DNA of 15,544 nucleotides from an uncultured Alphaproteobacteria bacterium (lineage in GTDB: Bacteria > Pseudomonadota > Alphaproteobacteria > Rs-D84): positions 1 to 15,544 of the forward strand of contig CALCGS010000083.1 in the NCBI GenBank assembly GCA_937901165.1, in the 5' to 3' direction. Below the pieces are notes generated by a model that was not told the DNA's origin, ran no database searches, and saw nothing but the letters and a program-made list of their open reading frames with translations. The translations under genes were made by a program, and so were the position numbers. Of the stretch, positions 1 to 5,873 are shown piece after piece (position 1 is the first letter of the stretch; each line of letters starts with the position of its first letter).

Positions 1-740
1 TCTGCAACCAATTGAACAACAACCGCATCAACTTTATTGTATAAATCACTTGTATCTTCCGCAGGTCGAGAAATAATCAATGGAGTACGTGCTTCATCAA
101 TTAGAATACTATCTACTTCGTCGACAATCGCATAAAAGAACGGACGCAACACCTGTTGTTCTTTTGTAAACTTCATATTATCACGCAAATAATCGAAACC
201 AAGTTCAGAATTAGTCACATAAGTAATATCGCAATTATATGCCGCACGTCTTTCTTCATCGGTCATATCGTGTTGAATAATACCAACGGTCAATCCCAAA
301 AACTTATACACTTGTCCCATCCATTCGGCATCACGACACGCCAAATAATCGTTCACAGTAATAAGATGCGCACCTTTACCGTATAATGCTTTCAAATACA
401 TTGCGCATGTCGCAACGAGTGTTTTACCTTCGCCTGTTTTCATTTCTGCGATTTGCCCATTACTTAAAACCATACCGCCAATAAGTTGTACGTTAAAATG
501 TCTTAAACCGATTGCACGCAAAGCAGCCTCACGCACGACAGCAAACGCATCTGGCAAAACATTTTTTTCTTTTTCGCCATTTTGCAATTTTTGACGCAAT
601 ACCTGTGTTTGTTCGCGTAATTCTTCATCGGACATTGCGTGATATTTGGGTTCTAAATCATTGATAAAAGACACATTTTTTTCATAAGACTTAACAATTC
701 TATCGTTTGCAGAGCCTAATAATTTACTAATAATATTCAT
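1..740 (-). CDS. secA: Protein translocase ATPase SecA, N-terminal part (runs off the left edge)
   Basis: SecA is the motor ATPase that pushes unfolded preproteins through the SecYEG channel in the inner membrane. About 246 residues are present, starting MNIISKLLGSAND. The Q-motif region (RHFNVQLIGG) is followed by the Walker A loop MKTGEGKT and then the DEAD-like Walker B segment VDEVDSILIDEARTPLIIS, in the order and spacing of the SecA nucleotide-binding domain 1. The ATG at 738-740 is preceded by a good ribosome binding site (AAGGAAA on the minus strand, 747-753). The rest of NBD1, the preprotein-binding domain, NBD2 and the C-terminal domains lie outside the window. It is divergent from the 72-residue gene at 878. 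The call is very secure. Confidence 0.97.
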   Translation of the reverse strand, partial: MNIISKLLGSANDRIVKSYEKNVSFINDLEPKYHAMSDEELREQTQVLRQKLQNGEKEKNVLPDAFAVVREAALRAIGLRHFNVQLIGGMVLSNGQIAEMKTGEGKTLVATCAMYLKALYGKGAHLITVNDYLACRDAEWMGQVYKFLGLTVGIIQHDMTDEERRAAYNCDITYVTNSELGFDYLRDNMKFTKEQQVLRPFFYAIVDEVDSILIDEARTPLIISRPAEDTSDLYNKVDAVVVQLVA

Positions 741-771
741 TTTAACTTTCCTTATTGTATTTAACACAACA

Positions 772-800
772 TACATAGCAAATTTGTATTTGTGGGTCAA
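772..800 (-). promoter_or_regulatory. Possible secA promoter
   Basis: On the minus strand a TTGACC -35 box (795-800) is followed after 17 bases by TATGTA (772-777), a weak -10 match. The -35 box shares one base with the -35 box of the divergent promoter (790-795), so the two polymerases would compete for this spot. The spacing is right, but the -10 is poor. Confidence 0.4.
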
Positions 801-818
801 GATACTTTATGATATAAT
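790..818 (+). promoter_or_regulatory. Probable sigma-70 promoter of the 72-residue gene
   Basis: TTGTGG (790-795), a 17-base spacer and a perfect TATAAT (813-818) lie upstream of the gene at 878. Transcription would start near 825 and give a leader of about 50 bases containing the ribosome binding site. Confidence 0.6.
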
Positions 819-877
819 TTAAATGAAACAATAAACAAGTTGCAAAAATACATTTTTTTATAAAGGGGGGTACAAAT

Positions 878-1096
878 ATGCACGAACAACAAATTACAGA
901 TTTAAAAACAACCGAAATAGTCAGTGAAATTTACACAATTGCACCGACACAATTTGAATACATTGCAAAATCATTGGGCGATACGGTTGCCGACCGTATG
1001 GGAATGCGAACATTGGCACCAAAAATAAGACAAATTGCAATGGTTGCATTACGACATGCACTTACGAATGCACGCCACATGGGCGAACAAAAATAA
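878..1096 (+). CDS. Unknown 72-residue protein, upstream of rnpB
   Basis: I do not recognise this family. The product is a small soluble protein without signal peptide, membrane segment or Cys residues. Its C-terminal half is basic and probably helical (MRTLAPKIRQIAMVALRHALTNARHM, residues ~43-68), and a shorter helix (QFEYIAKSLGDTVADRM) precedes it. That helical layout would suit a small DNA/RNA- or protein-binding role, but this is inference only. It is accepted as a real gene because a good promoter (790-818) and a purine-rich ribosome binding site (AAAGGGGGG, 862-870) sit at normal distances from the ATG. The site is unusual in having six Gs in a row. No terminator is seen between its stop and the rnpB promoter, so some transcripts may read into rnpB. 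Confidence 0.72.
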   Translation: MHEQQITDLKTTEIVSEIYTIAPTQFEYIAKSLGDTVADRMGMRTLAPKIRQIAMVALRHALTNARHMGEQK

Positions 1097-1114
1097 TATA
1101 GCGTATAAAAAAAT

Positions 1115-1143
1115 TTGATTATACTATTTATTTGGTATATAAT
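1115..1143 (+). promoter_or_regulatory. rnpB promoter
   Basis: TTGATT (1115-1120), a 17-base spacer and TATAAT (1138-1143) form a near-ideal sigma-70 promoter. The expected start near 1150 coincides with the 5' end of the RNase P RNA. Confidence 0.75.
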
Positions 1144-1149
1144 TATGCT

Positions 1150-1503
1150 TTGTACAGATGGTTGAAGCATAGCTGTATTTTATACAGAGGAAAGTCCGGA
1201 CTGCATTGGGACGCATAGCGGCTAACGGCCGTGCGGGGTGACCCGACGATAAGAGCAACAGAGACGACCTGATTAAATTCAGTATGAAACGATGCAATCT
1301 CTATGTGCAGCAACCCCAAAAAGGTTCCGATGCCGGTCCCAAGGCGTTATCAGGAACGGGTAGGGGGCTTGACATACCATAGTAATATGATATGCAGATT
1401 AATTATGCTTGCTACCTATGATGCGGTGTGGTTTGTTGTTTGTAAAAACTTTTCACATCGATATAGGCAGTACAGAATCCGGCTTATATGACTATTTTCT
1501 GAC
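1150..1503 (+). ncRNA. rnpB: RNase P RNA (M1 RNA), bacterial type A
   Basis: This is the catalytic RNA of RNase P, which removes the 5' leader of precursor tRNAs. Two universally conserved blocks are visible. The P4/CR-I block AGAGGAAAGTCCGGACT is at 1186-1202, and its 3' partner CR-V, ACAGAATCCGGCTTA, is at 1472-1486. Between them are the P8-P10 style stretch GCGGCTAACGGCC and the internal conserved ATAAGAGCAACAGAGA (1250-1265). The bases around 1154-1165 can pair imperfectly with 1491-1503 to close helix P1, which sets the approximate ends. The length of about 350 bases is normal. A strong promoter precedes it and an intrinsic terminator follows. Any open frame inside (for example 1303-1491) is incidental. 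Confidence 0.95.
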
Positions 1504-1511
1504 ACAAAAAC

Positions 1512-1542
1512 AAAACGCACACTAAATCGTGCGTTTTTTCTT
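1512..1542 (+). terminator. Rho-independent terminator of rnpB
   Basis: The arms AAAACGCAC (1512-1520) and GTGCGTTTT (1529-1537) form a perfect 9-bp stem with an 8-base loop, ending in a run of Ts (1534-1539, then CTTT). It follows directly after the end of RNase P RNA. Confidence 0.9.
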
Positions 1543-1590
1543 TATAAAAAAGATATTAAAAAACGCAATAATTTCAATGGTTTAATATGT

Positions 1591-1745
1591 CAAAAACCTT
1601 GGTTTTTTATGTACCCCCCTGGGGCAATTTTGATGATTTTACAAAAATCGCCAGAATGCCTGAAAATCCGGCAAAAAATAACAATTTTACAAAAATGCAA
1701 AATTATCAAAAAAAGGGTTGGACAAAAACCAAGGTTTTTTATGTA
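1591..1745. repeat. Pair of 23-base near-identical direct repeats bounding a 109-base spacer
   Basis: Copy 1 is at 1591-1613 and copy 2 at 1723-1745, 132 bases apart. Both read CAAAAACC, then TT or AA, then GGTTTTTTATGTA. They differ only at the central dinucleotide (TT in copy 1, AA in copy 2). The 14-16 base core is therefore also an exact inverted repeat between the copies, while the TATGTA extension makes them direct repeats. The spacer holds a 13-base direct repeat ATTTTACAAAAAT (1636-1648 and 1684-1696) and a CCCC-CT-GGGG palindrome (1615-1624). I see no convincing gene here. This may be a short non-autonomous or dispersed repeat element; copies elsewhere in the genome would be the test. 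Confidence 0.6.
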
Positions 1746-1773
1746 TTAAATTATTGAATGTATTATATTTTTC

Positions 1774-1803
1774 TTGATTTTTATAATTTTTTTTATTTAT
1801 AAT
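1774..1803 (+). promoter_or_regulatory. Probable promoter of the 68-residue gene
   Basis: TTGATT (1774-1779), an 18-base spacer and TATAAT (1798-1803) give an expected start near 1810, about 20 bases before the ATG at 1832. The surroundings are extremely AT-rich, which raises the chance of a spurious match. Confidence 0.5.
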
Positions 1804-1831
1804 ACCGTAAAATATAAGAAAAGGAATATTT

Positions 1832-2038
1832 ATGACAGAACGTATTTATCAAACTATAAATTCTATAACCAAGGGTAAAAACATTCATTTTGAACGCGAT
1901 GCAAAAACTAAAGAAATAATAATGAAAATAACAATAAAAGATAACGACATTGGCGAATATGTTCAAATTGTAAAATGTGAAAATATACAATGTTGTAAAA
2001 ATTACTTACTAAGCATAGCATTACAAAATAGTCGCTAA
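1832..2038 (+). CDS. Unknown 68-residue protein
   Basis: I do not recognise the family. The protein begins MTERIYQTINSITKGKNIHFERD and has alternating hydrophobic/charged stretches (IIMKITIKDNDIGEYVQIVKCE), which suggests a small alpha/beta fold. Three cysteines are clustered as CENIQCC at residues 50-56; they could bind a metal, but no second ligand cluster is present. There is no signal peptide or membrane segment. Support for a real gene is a clear ribosome binding site (AAAAGGAA, 1819-1826) just upstream of the ATG, a plausible promoter, and a strong hairpin directly after the stop. It is convergent with the vir operon and ends one base before that operon's last stop codon. Confidence 0.65.
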   Translation: MTERIYQTINSITKGKNIHFERDAKTKEIIMKITIKDNDIGEYVQIVKCENIQCCKNYLLSIALQNSR

Positions 2039-2039
2039 A

Positions 2040-2672
2040 TTAAAAAGAACTAAAAAAATCAGGACAATTTTTTAGTTCTTTTCTATCATCAAATTCATCA
2101 TTTTGATTATTTTTTATTTGTTGCATAGAATCTATTTTTTTTTGTAATAAAATAATTTCTGGATGATTTGATAATTCATTATTAAATTCTTCCAAAACAT
2201 ATTCAACATCTTGTTCAGATTTAACAAATACAGGCATAACAGAATCAGCCGCAACAAAAACAGATTTTTTTAATTCATCATAAAATTCATCAACAACAGA
2301 TAAATAAACATTTATATGTTGTTCTTCGTGATTCAACACCGCATTATAAGAACAAGAATTCGGTAAATTACGAATATCTATACTGACCAAAAAATTATTA
2401 TACCCAATAATTGCATCTATATTTTTTATTCCGACACAAAACCCGTCATCAACTTTATTTACATCTGCTTCTATATCAAAATCTTGAACAAAAGTTGCAA
2501 CAACATTACCATGATATAAATCCATTGGTTCAATCGGTTGAACAATTTTTTTTATTGCATCAGGTGTACTAATACTGATATTTGGTCTTTGCTTAAAATC
2601 TATACAAGACATTCCCAAAGAAACATTTGAAAATAAAAATACACAACAAAAAACAAATAAAAACCTAAACAT
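2040..2672 (-). CDS. Secreted HExxH protein, last gene of the vir operon
   Basis: A 210-residue predicted exported protein. Residues 1-20 form a signal peptide (hydrophobic core FRFLFVFCCVFLF, cleavage probably after VSLG). The mature part contains AVLNHEEQHINVY, with the zinc-protease type motif HEEQH at 115-119. Residues 120-135 are helical and acidic, and the C-terminal tail is charged. A motif of the form NHEEQH followed by a helix resembles the secreted putative Zn-protease family DUF922, but this is a resemblance and no search was run. The start overlaps the end of virB4 by 8 bases, so the genes are translationally coupled and the protein probably acts with the secretion system in the periplasm, for example in local wall remodelling or assembly (inference). 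A VirB5-type subunit is an alternative from position, but it does not look like one. Confidence 0.75.
   Translation of the reverse strand: MFRFLFVFCCVFLFSNVSLGMSCIDFKQRPNISISTPDAIKKIVQPIEPMDLYHGNVVATFVQDFDIEADVNKVDDGFCVGIKNIDAIIGYNNFLVSIDIRNLPNSCSYNAVLNHEEQHINVYLSVVDEFYDELKKSVFVAADSVMPVFVKSEQDVEYVLEEFNNELSNHPEIILLQKKIDSMQQIKNNQNDEFDDRKELKNCPDFFSSF
2043..2082. terminator. Bidirectional hairpin terminator between converging genes
   Basis: The arms AAAAGAACTAAAAAA (2043-2057) and TTTTTTAGTTCTTTT (2068-2082) form a 15-bp perfect stem with a 10-base loop, with T/A runs on both sides, so it can work in either direction. It lies entirely inside the last codons of the minus-strand gene that ends at 2040, so those codons (for residues KELKNCPDFF) double as terminator sequence. 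Confidence 0.75.
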
Positions 2673-5091
2673 TCTTTTTTAAATATTCTTCTACAAAACT
2701 ATTACCAAAAGATTTATATAATTCTTCCGCCAACAAAACCGAAGAACGCCCAGATTCAAACAATCTTAACAAATTACCCAAACCACCAAGTTCTGTATTT
2801 AATATCACAGATTCATTATTTACTGGTCGAGATAATAAAACCGCCCTTTTCAAATTAGGATATGCTTTTCCTTGAATAAATGCCATTTCCAAAGGATTTA
2901 AATTCCAATGTTCATAATCAGATGCATCTGCCGCCGGATTTCTAAAAAACATAACAGTTTGTGCCTGACCACGAACAACATCACCAATACCTAATTTATC
3001 CAAAACATTTGCACGTTGGAAAGCAACCATATATGCCTGTCTATTTTTTCTACCTTCTTGTAATCCTGCAATAAAATTATCACGGAACATTTTATTTTCC
3101 AACATTGGTGCAGTTTCATCAATCATGATAAGCGACGGATTTCCCCCAGATACGGTCGTATTATTTATACGATGTAAAATATAAGAAATAACCGCGGGCG
3201 ACAATACTGGGTCTTGTAAAATATCGGTAAAATCAAATGTTGTTAATCTAGCACCTAATTCCAAAGTATCAACATCTTCATTGAATATATCACCATATTG
3301 CAAATCATCAACCCACTTTTTCAAATTATTCCGCATATTACCAGATGAAGAAAAACAACTTTCCCATAAATTTTTTAACTTTCTATCTTTTTTAGATAAA
3401 TAATCAAAATTCACAGATACAGCACGTGCAATTTCATCCAAAGACATTGGGTCTGTTTGTCCAGAAATAATCGAAAACCATTTACGTAAAAAAGTCCTAT
3501 TTGCAACAGTATCAGATAATAACAAAGGATTTAAATGTGTTTCAAAATTATAATTACTTTCGCTATCTTTTTTTTCTTTACCCTGCATTGTCACATATTT
3601 ACCACCAACAGATAAAGTAAATATTTCTGCACCTTTATTTCTATCAAAAAAGAATGCTTTTAATTTTTGATGACGCAAAGCCTGTGCAATTAAAAAAGAA
3701 TACAATGTTGTTTTACCACCACCAGTTGGACCAATCGTCAAACTATGTCCAACCGCCACTGGTTTATCAGAAACATGGAATTGGAATTGATATGGGGTAC
3801 CTTGTGCTGTTGGAAAAACCACCAAAGGTCCCGGTCCCCAATCTGAATTTTCATTACCCTTGGGTGTTGTATCCATTGGGATACTAATTGCGGCAGTCTT
3901 GGATAATAATTTAAAACTTCTTGGAAAAACATCAAATCCAGGAATTTGTGCAAACCAAGAAACCTTTGTTGCAAAATTTTCAACAACAGGCGAAACACCA
4001 AACGAAGCAGCAATCTTTTTAAATTCATCAATAGAATTATCTAAATCTTGTTCTGTATTACCAAACAAAATAAATAAAGGATAATAATTTACTAAACTCT
4101 GATTTCCAGAAACATTTTCATCCATTACAGATTGTGCAACATTTAATTGTTCCATCGTAGAATTTGTTTCTTCATCTGCGGTTGTTTTTCTTTGACGCAT
4201 TGTCATTTCAACATCAGCCAACCCCATAATACGAAAAGCATTCATCATAATCATTTCTGTTTGAATTGTTGAAACAGAAATAAAAAATTCTTCATCTAAA
4301 TAATCTGGGGATATTCTGAAAGACAACAAAGCAGCATATCTAACATTTGAACCACTTTCATATTTAACAATTCCATTTTTCAAAAAAGATACATCATCAA
4401 CAGCAACAACTTCATCTATATTATCATTACACACACTTGGTGTTGGTTTTGTAATTGGTGATAAAACCCTGCCAAAAAATTTTGCCATGTTATCTTTATC
4501 ATTATTTTTAAGTACTTTTGGATTATATGCCCCCAACATAGATTCAATATAATCAGAATAAGTATCTAACTTATCCTTGGCATTATTTCCAGTAACCGAT
4601 AAAACAACATAATAATTATTAAAGAATATTTTTAACCCCTGGCTTTGCCATTTATCATAAATTTTTTGTAATACTGGTTGATGAAATTCGTAATCATTTT
4701 CAACATTTACTTTATCACGAACAGTAAAAAAACGCAGTGTTACATTTGAATCATGAATTTGATTAAACAGTTGTGCCCTGGCATCTAAAAATTTTTCACG
4801 TGTTTCATTATCTTGCATACTTGTTTGAACACCTTGCAAAGAAAAAACACGAATTATACTGCCATCATATAATTCTATACAATCATCATTACGAACTTTT
4901 TTAAACGGTAAATATTGATAATAATGAGCATAACCAAACTTTGGTAAAATTTTCTTGGTTAAAATAGGAATATAAATCAACAAAACCAAAAACAAACAAA
5001 CCACAGAAATAATTAAAACAGTTAAAGTGATTGTAAAATCATTGTTTCCTGCAAAATAATATTGAAAAAAATTATAAAAAACGTCATTCAT
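2665..5091 (-). CDS. virB4: Type IV secretion system ATPase VirB4 (CagE/TrbE/VirB family)
   Basis: VirB4 is the large inner-membrane-associated ATPase that powers pilus/channel assembly and substrate transfer in P-type type IV secretion. The 808 residues match the usual length (about 790-820). The N-terminus carries a hydrophobic segment (~20-44) that would anchor it. The N-terminal VirB4 domain follows (~50-400), and the RecA-like ATPase domain has Walker A GPTGGGKT at 454-461 and Walker B SLIMIDE at 653-659. The conserved stretch GLQEGRKNRQAYMVAFQ (676-692) lies after Walker B, as in VirB4/TraC proteins. The ATG overlaps the virB3 stop (ATGA), and the stop codon is TAG. The order virB3-virB4 is the standard one. 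I cannot tell from this fragment whether the system moves DNA or effectors; no relaxase or coupling protein is present in the window. Confidence 0.96.
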   Translation of the reverse strand: MNDVFYNFFQYYFAGNNDFTITLTVLIISVVCLFLVLLIYIPILTKKILPKFGYAHYYQYLPFKKVRNDDCIELYDGSIIRVFSLQGVQTSMQDNETREKFLDARAQLFNQIHDSNVTLRFFTVRDKVNVENDYEFHQPVLQKIYDKWQSQGLKIFFNNYYVVLSVTGNNAKDKLDTYSDYIESMLGAYNPKVLKNNDKDNMAKFFGRVLSPITKPTPSVCNDNIDEVVAVDDVSFLKNGIVKYESGSNVRYAALLSFRISPDYLDEEFFISVSTIQTEMIMMNAFRIMGLADVEMTMRQRKTTADEETNSTMEQLNVAQSVMDENVSGNQSLVNYYPLFILFGNTEQDLDNSIDEFKKIAASFGVSPVVENFATKVSWFAQIPGFDVFPRSFKLLSKTAAISIPMDTTPKGNENSDWGPGPLVVFPTAQGTPYQFQFHVSDKPVAVGHSLTIGPTGGGKTTLYSFLIAQALRHQKLKAFFFDRNKGAEIFTLSVGGKYVTMQGKEKKDSESNYNFETHLNPLLLSDTVANRTFLRKWFSIISGQTDPMSLDEIARAVSVNFDYLSKKDRKLKNLWESCFSSSGNMRNNLKKWVDDLQYGDIFNEDVDTLELGARLTTFDFTDILQDPVLSPAVISYILHRINNTTVSGGNPSLIMIDETAPMLENKMFRDNFIAGLQEGRKNRQAYMVAFQRANVLDKLGIGDVVRGQAQTVMFFRNPAADASDYEHWNLNPLEMAFIQGKAYPNLKRAVLLSRPVNNESVILNTELGGLGNLLRLFESGRSSVLLAEELYKSFGNSFVEEYLKKNV

Positions 5092-5378
5092 GCCGGTAAT
5101 TTCCCTGGAATTTTATGTTTTAACATTTTTAATTTTGCCGATATAATTTGTCCAATTTGCGGGTCTTTTTTTGAAAAAAAAGCCATCGATAAATGAACAA
5201 TTATAACAGACAATAAAAACCAAAGTGGCTGGATATCTTTTTTAAACACCAACAAAGCAACAACGAATATAATAATAAAAACAATAAATTGTACACAAAA
5301 ATTTATAATCGCCAAAAAATAAGGCACATGAAAGATTTGCGACGGATTTGCCAATGCTTTTAAAACTTGTTGTTTCAT
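5088..5378 (-). CDS. virB3: Type IV secretion system inner-membrane protein VirB3
   Basis: VirB3 is a small inner-membrane subunit that works with VirB4 at the base of the secretion channel. The 96 residues have the typical layout: a short cytoplasmic N-terminus with the family-like LANPSQIFHVPYFLAIIN, two hydrophobic segments (~20-45 and ~50-68), and a basic C-terminal tail (KLKMLKHKIPGKLPA). Length and position directly before virB4, with a 4-base ATGA overlap, support the call. The ribosome binding site is AGGTGGG (5384-5390 on the minus strand), and a promoter with perfect -10 sits at 5400-5428. It is the first gene of the visible operon. Confidence 0.88.
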   Translation of the reverse strand: MKQQVLKALANPSQIFHVPYFLAIINFCVQFIVFIIIFVVALLVFKKDIQPLWFLLSVIIVHLSMAFFSKKDPQIGQIISAKLKMLKHKIPGKLPA

Positions 5379-5399
5379 ATTCCCACCTACTTGTTGATA

Positions 5400-5428
5400 A
5401 TTATAATGATTTTAACAATTTTTAACAA
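5400..5428 (-). promoter_or_regulatory. vir operon promoter with tandem TTTAACAA repeats
   Basis: On the minus strand TTGTTA (-35, 5423-5428) and TATAAT (-10, 5400-5405) are separated by 17 bases, about 20 bases upstream of the virB3 ATG allowing for the leader. The top strand shows TTTAACAA twice, at 5411-5418 and 5421-5428, exactly 10 bases apart. Two TTAA half-sites are therefore separated by 6 bases across the spacer and -35 box. This is close to, but not identical with, the CtrA pattern TTAA-N7-TTAA of alphaproteobacteria, and could be a regulator site. Confidence 0.6.
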
Positions 5429-5442
5429 GCAGAAAAAAACAT

Positions 5443-5594
5443 CCGGTATAAATTGTTGAAAATGTTAAAAACACCGGTTTTTTTTAACCAGTTTTCAACA
5501 GGTATAAATTTTCAACAATATTGAAAAAAGCCGGCAAAAACCGACTTTTTTTGTTAAAAACAAGTCAATAAAAAAATGAAAACTTTTTTCAACA
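5443..5594. repeat. Cluster of TTTTCAACA 9-mers and related repeats upstream of the vir operon
   Basis: TTTTCAACA occurs at 5492-5500, 5509-5517 and 5586-5594 on the plus strand and at 5454-5462 on the minus strand. The 10-base GGTATAAATT is repeated directly at 5445-5454 and 5501-5510. The 12-base ATTGTTGAAAAT at 5452-5463 is exactly inverted at 5508-5519. A CCGGT/ACCGG stem (5443-5447/5473-5477) followed by eight Ts, and an imperfect hairpin with T-run at 5526-5550, look terminator-like. This region makes up most of the 312-base gap between virB3 and rpmJ, and no gene is seen before 5691. It could be a regulator-binding array, or less likely degenerate DnaA boxes. Confidence 0.55.
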
Positions 5595-5639
5595 AAATAA
5601 ACAGCCCCAACAAAAACAACAAAAAATAATAATTATTAT

Positions 5640-5667
5640 TTGATTTTTTACAAATAAAGTTTATAAT
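5640..5667 (+). promoter_or_regulatory. rpmJ promoter
   Basis: TTGATT (5640-5645), a 16-base spacer and TATAAT (5662-5667) lie before the ribosome binding site AAGGA (5679-5683) of rpmJ. The perfect 16-base palindrome AATAATAATTATTATT (5625-5640) abuts the -35 box. Confidence 0.6.
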
Positions 5668-5690
5668 CAAAAAGCAAAAAGGATTTAGAT

Positions 5691-5825
5691 ATGAAATTTT
5701 TAAGTTCATTAAAGGCTTGGAAAAAACGCGGTAATGTAAAACAAATACGCCGTGGAAAACAGATTATATTGATTGACCCTACTAATCCTAAATTAAAGGC
5801 AAAACAGGGTTTTAAAAAGAAATAA
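5691..5825 (+). CDS. rpmJ: 50S ribosomal protein L36 (bL36)
   Basis: bL36 is the smallest protein of the large ribosomal subunit. The 44 codons translate to MKFLSSLKAW, KKRGNVKQIR, RGKQIILIDP, TNPKLKAKQG, FKKK. This follows the family pattern MK(V)xSSLKxxKxR...xVxRRGxxxxIxxTNPxxKAxQG along its whole length. The zinc-binding cysteines of the C+ form are absent, so this is the zinc-independent (C-) type, as is usual in alphaproteobacteria. It has a promoter (5640-5667), a ribosome binding site AAGGA 7 bases before the ATG, and a strong terminator just after the stop, so it is a single-gene transcript. It is easily missed because of its length. Confidence 0.9.
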   Translation: MKFLSSLKAWKKRGNVKQIRRGKQIILIDPTNPKLKAKQGFKKK

Positions 5826-5848
5826 GTTTCTAACCAAGACAATATTTT

Positions 5849-5873
5849 GCCCGATTTTTTTATCGGGCTTTTT
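5849..5873 (+). terminator. rpmJ terminator
   Basis: The perfect 7-bp stem GCCCGAT (5849-5855) / ATCGGGC (5862-5868) has a 6-base loop and is followed by TTTTT. It also lies at the 3' end of the converging SufD-like gene (stop at 5872-5874); on that strand it is followed by few Ts. Confidence 0.85.

Noticed and set aside
1303..1491. Open frame of 62 codons on the plus strand
   Set aside because: It lies wholly inside the RNase P RNA gene, whose conserved blocks explain the sequence.
1609..1749. 46-codon frame starting MYPPGAILMILQKSPECL between the two 23-base repeats
   Set aside because: It has no ribosome binding site, starts and ends inside the repeat copies, and lies in a very AT-rich stretch; no independent support for translation.
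3654..4084. Open frames on both strands within the virB4 region
   Set aside because: They are out-of-frame or antisense shadows of virB4, which is intact with its Walker motifs.
5379..5690. Chromosomal replication origin
   Set aside because: The 9-mer cluster and AT-rich tract are suggestive, but no consensus TTATCCACA boxes and no origin-typical neighbours (dnaA, hemE, parAB, gidA) are present; kept only as a low-weight option in the repeat finding.
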